From: Burkholderiaceae bacterium 16
Lineage (GTDB): Bacteria; Pseudomonadota; Gammaproteobacteria; Burkholderiales; Burkholderiaceae
DNA: 64,000 bases
NCBI GenBank assembly: GCA_000955785.1
Contig: JYOD01000107.1
Location: 1 to 64,000 of the forward strand
Direction: 5' to 3'
Shown: positions 59,881-64,000 of the stretch, one piece after another
How positions within the stretch are numbered: the stretch's first letter is position 1
Layout: every line of letters starts with the position of its first letter
Notes under the pieces: generated by a model
The model's database searches: none
Seen by the model: the letters and a program-made list of their open reading frames with translations, nothing else
Told to the model about the DNA's origin: nothing
Program-made: the position numbers and the translations under genes

Positions 59881-60861
59881 TCACATCCGCGCGGATGAAG
59901 TCCCCGGCATGTCCGCCAGGGCACGCTCAATCACGTCTTGAATCTCGAACGAGTCTTGCAGGCGCCGGATGGCCGCATGCAGCTCGGCAGCCTGCGGCCA
60001 GGTCCGCTTCAGATAGCTGAGCCACAATTTGACGCGTCCGTGCTCATGACGGCATTCGACACGGGCCTGCAACTTTTTCAAGTAGTCGGCAATGTGACGA
60101 AGCACGAGCGGCCATTCCTCGCCAGATGCCACCCTTTCCATCAGCCCGCGTATCCGCAAGGCTAGGAAAGGATCGGATACGGCGCCCCGCCCTATCATCA
60201 CGTCGGCACAGCCGCTGACAGCCCGGCAGCGCTCCCAGTCGGCGACCGTCCAGACTTCGCCGTTGGCAACGACAGGCACGTCCACGGCAGCATCGATACG
60301 CGCGATCCACTCCCAGTGGGCCGGCGGCCGGTAGCCATGGTCGCGCGTTCTGGCATGCACGACGAGGGAAGCCGCGCCGCCTTCCGCCAGCGCGGTGGCG
60401 CAGTCGATCGCCAGCGAGGTATCGGACACGCCAAGCCGCATTTTTGCCGTTACGGCGATGCTGGCAGGCACCGCGGCGCGAACGGACGAAACGATCTGGT
60501 TCAGCAGTTCAGGTTCCGCCAGCAACATGGCCCCGCCACCGTGCCTGTTGACGACTTTGGCGGGACAACCGAAGTTCAGGTCGAGTCCATGCGGCGACAA
60601 CGTCGCTGCCTGGGCGGCGTTCAGCGCCAGCCATTCAGGATCGCTCCCGAGCAACTGGATTACCATCGGCGTGCCGCCAGGGGTATGGCCTCCGTCGAGG
60701 ATCTCGGGGGTGTCCCTCTCGTAGACGCGCTCGGGAAGCAGAGAGCCCGTCACCCTGACGAATTCGGACACACACCCGTCGTATCCGCCCGTGCCGGTCA
60801 GCACGTCGCGCAACACGTAGTCCGCAAGCCCTTCCATGGGGGCAAGAAACAGCCGGCTCAT
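59881..60861 (-). CDS. dusC: tRNA-dihydrouridine synthase DusC (326 aa)
   Basis: The start MSRLFLAPMEGLADYVLRDV is the Dus FMN-binding opening. Catalytic Cys is in LDLNFGCPAKVVNRHGGGAM. The motifs LVVHARTRDHGYRP, VANGEVWTVADWERC and MIGRGAVSDPFLALRI follow. The helical C-terminal domain (LWLSYLKRTWPQAAELHAAI) is DusC-like rather than DusA/DusB. It reduces uridine 16 in tRNA with FMN and NADPH. Confidence 0.9.
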   Translation of the reverse strand: MSRLFLAPMEGLADYVLRDVLTGTGGYDGCVSEFVRVTGSLLPERVYERDTPEILDGGHTPGGTPMVIQLLGSDPEWLALNAAQAATLSPHGLDLNFGCPAKVVNRHGGGAMLLAEPELLNQIVSSVRAAVPASIAVTAKMRLGVSDTSLAIDCATALAEGGAASLVVHARTRDHGYRPPAHWEWIARIDAAVDVPVVANGEVWTVADWERCRAVSGCADVMIGRGAVSDPFLALRIRGLMERVASGEEWPLVLRHIADYLKKLQARVECRHEHGRVKLWLSYLKRTWPQAAELHAAIRRLQDSFEIQDVIERALADMPGTSSARM

Positions 60862-61207
60862 ACGAAAGCTGGCGCCGAAGGGTCGCGCTTATCCCGGCGA
60901 AATGCCGGAAAACCGGAAAACACGAAACCGGCCGCCGGAACGGGCCTGGCCTCGGCGGCAAGCACCTGGTGAATGTCCTGGATTTCGGAAGGCATTGGGA
61001 TTCACGCTGTGCAGGCGAGTCCTCGATATGAATCGCCACATTTGAGAGGGGGTAGACGGCGCGATGATGCCGCGCGCCACCCGGATACGCGTGATTTTAA
61101 CCGATCGCCCGGTCAGCAGACTTCAGCAGGATATGCGCGCCGGGCCGCAACGGGAACTTACGGTATTGCGCTTGCAGGCGGCACGTTCGGCGTCGGCACC
61201 TGCCCTG

Positions 61208-61229
61208 CCCCGCCTTGCGCGGGGTTTTT
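61208..61229 (+). terminator. Intrinsic terminator in the 60862-61282 gap
   Basis: CCCCGC (61208-61213) pairs with GCGGGG (61219-61224) around CTTGC, followed by TTTTT. No plus-strand gene ends just upstream, so it may end antisense transcripts or be a leftover. Otherwise 60862-61282 has no convincing gene. Confidence 0.5.
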
Positions 61230-61282
61230 GGCTTTGTGGCGCTCGCCTGGCGGGACGCCCTGCTTAACGCGAAAGGCAGGAG

Positions 61283-61639
61283 TCAGGCGATCAAGACTTC
61301 CGCCGGGATTTTCAGTTCCTGGTTGAGGCGCCGGATCATGGCCAGGCTGAGGCCTCGCTTGCGGTTCAGCACCTCATACACCCGATTCAGATTTCCGAAA
61401 TACGGCTGCATATCGCGTGCAGTCAGACCGCCCTGCTCCATCCTGAAGCGAATTGCCTCGATTGCGTCCGGGTTCTCCAGCGGGAAATGATCCGCTTCAT
61501 AGCGCTCGATGAGGGTTGCCATGATCTCCAGGCGATCCCGTTCCGGGGTGCCGGGTGCCGGATCGATATCGACGAGCGCCGACACGTGGGCCAGCGCCGC
61601 CTGATAGTCATCGTCAGTGTGCAGAGGTCGAATGTCCAG
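61283..61639 (-). CDS. Orphan HigA-type antitoxin with no ATG start (about 118 aa)
   Basis: The protein LDIRPLHTDDDYQAALAHVS, then FPLENPDAIEAIRFRMEQGG, LTARDMQPYFGNLNRVYEVL and LNRKRGLSLAMIRRLNQELK, is the HigA/YgjM-type helix-turn-helix antitoxin. Relatives start M-D-I-R-P; here that codon is CTG (61639). The nearest usable start is GTG 61663, eight codons upstream, inside the phaR 3' hairpin (GCCGCC/GGCGGC). No HigB toxin lies upstream: phaR ends 30 bp before that GTG. It is probably a relic or a domesticated regulator read through from phaR. Confidence 0.7.
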   Translation of the reverse strand: MDIRPLHTDDDYQAALAHVSALVDIDPAPGTPERDRLEIMATLIERYEADHFPLENPDAIEAIRFRMEQGGLTARDMQPYFGNLNRVYEVLNRKRGLSLAMIRRLNQELKIPAEVLIA

Positions 61640-61692
61640 TGTTGCCCTGCCAGGCAATACCACGCCGCCTCGCCAGGGCGGCTGGCGCCGGC

Positions 61693-62244
61693 TTACTTCT
61701 TGTCCGGCTGGTTGAACGGGAACGTGCCGAACATGTTCTTGGCCTGGCTCTGCATCTGTTCCTGCATCTGCACGAACAGGTTCTTGCTCTGCTCGATGTA
61801 GTTGCTCATCATGCCCTGCATCATCGGGCCCTGCATGTTCATGAACTGGGACCACATGTCGGGGCTGAACGGCTCGCCGGAGTACAGCCCCTTGGAGTTT
61901 TCGGCCAGCTTGTTCTGGATATCGATAAAGGCCTGGATGTTCTTCTCCAGGTAGGTCCCCATCATGCCCTGCATGGCATGGCCGTAGTAGCGGATGATCT
62001 GCGACAGCATGGAACTGGAGAACATCGGTACGCCGCCGGTCTCTTCTTCCAGGATGATCTGCAGCAGGATGCTGCGCGTGAGCTCGTCGCCTGACTTGGC
62101 GTCGATCACCTTGAAATCCTCGGTGTCCATCACGAGCTGCTTGACGTCGGCTAGCGTGATGTAGGTGCTGGTCTGCGTATCGTAGAGCCGGCGATTAGGA
62201 TACTTCTTGATCAGTCGCTCTGCGCCTTTCTTGGTGGTAGCCAT
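61693..62244 (-). CDS. phaR: PHA synthesis repressor PhaR (183 aa)
   Basis: AAGGA precedes ATG 62244. The N-terminal domain (RLIKKYPNRRLYDTQTSTYI, LADVKQLVMDTEDFKVIDAK) binds DNA and the PHA granule. A helical Met/Gln-rich C-terminus follows (MMQGMMSNYIEQSKNLFVQM). PhaR represses phasin genes and itself until nascent polymer titrates it. Length matches C. necator PhaR. It is separated from phaB by a 500-bp regulatory gap. Confidence 0.95.
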   Translation of the reverse strand: MATTKKGAERLIKKYPNRRLYDTQTSTYITLADVKQLVMDTEDFKVIDAKSGDELTRSILLQIILEEETGGVPMFSSSMLSQIIRYYGHAMQGMMGTYLEKNIQAFIDIQNKLAENSKGLYSGEPFSPDMWSQFMNMQGPMMQGMMSNYIEQSKNLFVQMQEQMQSQAKNMFGTFPFNQPDKK

Positions 62245-62270
62245 CGTGCTCTATCCTTTTATCGTCGCTG

Positions 62271-62536
62271 TTGCATGCTGCTGCACCGCATGCTGTGCGG
62301 TGCGCAAAATCGAAACCGGCAGCGGGGGATACAACGTGTTGACCTGCAACGCATGATCTATTTTGGTGCGGGCAAGCCGCTGCCCTGATTCTATGCCCAA
62401 CAAGGCACTATTGAAAGCCGGGGCCGTTAAGGAAAACCCGCACGGGGCAATGGATTGCGGGAAATGCAGGGGTAGGTTTTTACCGGGTCCAGTCGGTTTG
62501 GTGCGGTGCAGGGAGTGCAATGCAATATTGCTGCGG
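62271..62536. promoter_or_regulatory. phaR upstream region with TGC-rich candidate PhaR boxes
   Basis: Two dense TGCA/TGC-rich blocks lie at 62271-62304 (TTGCATGCTGCTGCACCGCA...) and 62501-62536 (GTGCGGTGCAGGGAGTGCAA...). PhaR is known to bind TTGCTGCA-like TGC repeats at the phaP and phaR promoters, so autoregulation is likely. The remaining 62245-62670 contains no gene. Confidence 0.45.
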
Positions 62537-62670
62537 GGAACAGGGCGGCTCAAGGTCTATTTGGAGATCATGCGGGGACTTCGGTTGATTGCCCGGATTG
62601 GCAGCCCTGCGAGCTCCGCCACCAATCGGCATAGGGGGCAGCCATCATGGCTGCGCCCATGCTGGGCGCA

Positions 62671-62700
62671 CAAAACAAAAAGGCCCTCCGAAGAGGACCT
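62671..62700 (-). terminator. Terminator of the phaCAB operon after phaB
   Basis: On the minus strand AGGTCCTC and GAGGGCCT pair (one G-T) around a TTCG tetraloop, followed by TTTTTGTTTT. It lies 46 bp after the phaB stop and separates phaB from phaR. Confidence 0.85.
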
Positions 62701-62745
62701 CCCAAGACAAAAAGCCACCCGAATACCAAAGGCGGCCCTCGCCCA

Positions 62746-63486
62746 TCACCCCATGTGCAAGCCGCCGTTCAGCGAGAAATCCGCGCCAGTCGAGAACCCC
62801 GACTCATCGGAAGCCAGCCAGGCGCAGATCGATGCAATTTCCTCGGGCGCACCAAGGCGCTTGACGGGAATGGTGCCGACGATCTTGTCCAGCACATCCT
62901 GACGGATCGACTTGACCATGTCGGTAGCAATGTACCCAGGCGACACCGTGTTCACGGTCACGCCCTTGGTCGCCACTTCCTGCGCCAGCGCCATGGTGAA
63001 GCCGTGCAGGCCTGCCTTCGCGGTGGAGTAGTTGGTTTGCCCGAACTGGCCCTTCTGCCCATTGACCGACGAAATATTGACGATGCGGCCGAAGCCACGA
63101 TCCGCCATGCCGTCGATGACCTGCTTGGTCACGTTGAACAGCGAGGTCAGGTTGGTATCGATCACGGCGTCCCAGTCGGCGCGCGTCATCTTGCGGAACA
63201 CCACGTCACGCGTGATGCCGGCGTTGTTGATCAGGACGTCGACTTCACCGACTTCGGCCTTGACCTTGTCGAATGCGGTCTTGGTCGAATCCCAGTCGGC
63301 AACGTTGCCTTCCGACGCGATGAAATCAAAGCCCAGGGCCTTCTGCTGCTCGAGCCATTTTTCACGGCGCGGCGAGTTGGGGCCGCAACCGGCCACCACT
63401 TTGTAGCCATCCTTGGCCAGACGCTGGCAGATGGCCGTTCCAATGCCACCCATGCCACCGGTTACGTATGCAATGCGCTGAGTCAT
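62746..63486 (-). CDS. phaB: Acetoacetyl-CoA reductase PhaB (246 aa)
   Basis: ATG 63486 (MTQRIAYVTGGMGGIGTAIC). The NADPH glycine motif TGGMGGIG is at residues 9-16, NNAG near 88, and the catalytic Ser and Tyr-x3-Lys in ISSVNGQKGQFGQTNYSTAK. Length equals PhaB1 (246). It reduces acetoacetyl-CoA to (R)-3-hydroxybutyryl-CoA, the PHB monomer. It lies 115 bp downstream of phaA in the phaCAB operon. Confidence 0.98.
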   Translation of the reverse strand: MTQRIAYVTGGMGGIGTAICQRLAKDGYKVVAGCGPNSPRREKWLEQQKALGFDFIASEGNVADWDSTKTAFDKVKAEVGEVDVLINNAGITRDVVFRKMTRADWDAVIDTNLTSLFNVTKQVIDGMADRGFGRIVNISSVNGQKGQFGQTNYSTAKAGLHGFTMALAQEVATKGVTVNTVSPGYIATDMVKSIRQDVLDKIVGTIPVKRLGAPEEIASICAWLASDESGFSTGADFSLNGGLHMG

Positions 63487-63601
63487 ATCTACTCCTTGAT
63501 GGCTAGTTTTTATTGAAACCAGCGGGGAGAAGCCTTCTCCCCGCCGGCACACCCCTCAGACCAGCTTGCGCGCTATGCGTTGCGGCAAGCGATGCGGATT
63601 G

Positions 63602-64000
63602 TCACTCGCGTTCCACCGCCAGCGCCACACCCATGCCGCCGCCGATGCACAGCGAGGCCAGGCCCTTGCGCGAACCGCGGCGCTTCATCTCGTGCAGCAG
63701 CGTGACCAGCACGCGGCAGCCCGACGCGCCGATCGGATGCCCGATGGCGATAGCACCGCCATTGACGTTGACCTTGGACGTGTCCCAGCCCATCTGCTTG
63801 TGCACGGCCAGGGCCTGGGCAGCGAAGGCTTCGTTGATTTCCATCAGGTCGAGCTCTTCCACGCTCCAGCCGGCGCGCGACAGGCAACGCTGGGATGCAG
63901 GCACCGGGCCCATGCCCATTACCTTGGGATCGACACCGGCGGTACCGTAGGCGCGGATGGTCGCCAGCGGAGTCAGGCCGAGTTCCTTGGCCTTGGCAGC
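63602..64000 (-). CDS. phaA: Acetyl-CoA acetyltransferase PhaA, C-terminal part (partial)
   Basis: The frame runs off the right edge, which cuts at a codon boundary. Visible are GVDPKVMGMGPVPASQRCLS, EINEAFAAQALAVHKQMGWD, catalytic His in AIGHPIGASGCRVLV and Cys in LCIGGGMGVALAVERE. This is the C-terminal third of PhaA, which condenses two acetyl-CoA. phaC would lie beyond the window. Confidence 0.95.
   Translation of the reverse strand, partial: AAKAKELGLTPLATIRAYGTAGVDPKVMGMGPVPASQRCLSRAGWSVEELDLMEINEAFAAQALAVHKQMGWDTSKVNVNGGAIAIGHPIGASGCRVLVTLLHEMKRRGSRKGLASLCIGGGMGVALAVERE

Overview
The window looks like the chromosome of a Cupriavidus/Ralstonia-type betaproteobacterium. The evidence is the right end: acetyl-CoA acetyltransferase (phaA), acetoacetyl-CoA reductase (phaB) and the PHA repressor phaR, followed by dusC, rimO and a 394-residue beta-ketothiolase closely resembling BktB. 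That is the polyhydroxybutyrate neighbourhood of Cupriavidus necator. Bases 12,700-64,000 are high-GC core genome. Bases 1-12,600 are a lower-GC mosaic integrated element.

Element (1-12,630). A degenerate lambdoid-type prophage or integrative element sits left of tRNA-Leu(UAG), whose 3' end faces a tyrosine integrase that has lost its middle. The control region is lambda-like: a short CI-like repressor (3144-3536, +) and a Cro/YdaS-like regulator (2780-3058, -) diverge across three decamer operators spaced exactly 24 bp. Two more operators with the same 24-bp spacing overlap a strong promoter at 6522-6549. I read these as OR and OL equivalents. The leftward operon holds tiny overlapping genes and reaches a CII-like regulator. 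The rightward operon includes a Gp37/Gp68 protein, a DUF1643 protein and an excisionase-like protein. Between the arms are a PH-SHOCT protein, two tandem 48-residue membrane proteins with terminators, and an RcnB-like protein. Next to the integrase is a two-gene cassette, EVE-HNH endonuclease plus GIY-YIG nuclease, the best candidate for a little-described defence system. At the far left an AIPR-family (abortive infection) gene is broken by an amber codon and truncated next to a transposase remnant.

Amide/ureide cluster (12,970-27,420). An MFS transporter, amidase, DUF2848 protein and GntR regulator run leftward. An IclR regulator and an N-carbamoylase-type hydrolase follow. A five-gene oligopeptide-type ABC transporter then leads into a second amidase and a DUF3830 protein. 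Together they suggest uptake and hydrolysis of an unknown amide or carbamoyl compound.

Core region (27,478-52,660). This holds an RND efflux pump with its adaptor, hpnD, an allantoate-amidohydrolase-type enzyme, an SMP-30 lactonase, ompR-envZ, a large inverted-repeat element, an MHS-family transporter, ahpC-ahpD, ispF-ispD, mfd, argE, a second MHS transporter, an exported M20 amidohydrolase and two acetyltransferases.

Right end (52,660-64,000). A broken Phd/VapC-type toxin-antitoxin remnant precedes serB and metC. A small exported protein, bktB, rimO, dusC, an orphan HigA-type antitoxin with no ATG, phaR, phaB and partial phaA follow. No CRISPR array or rRNA was seen.
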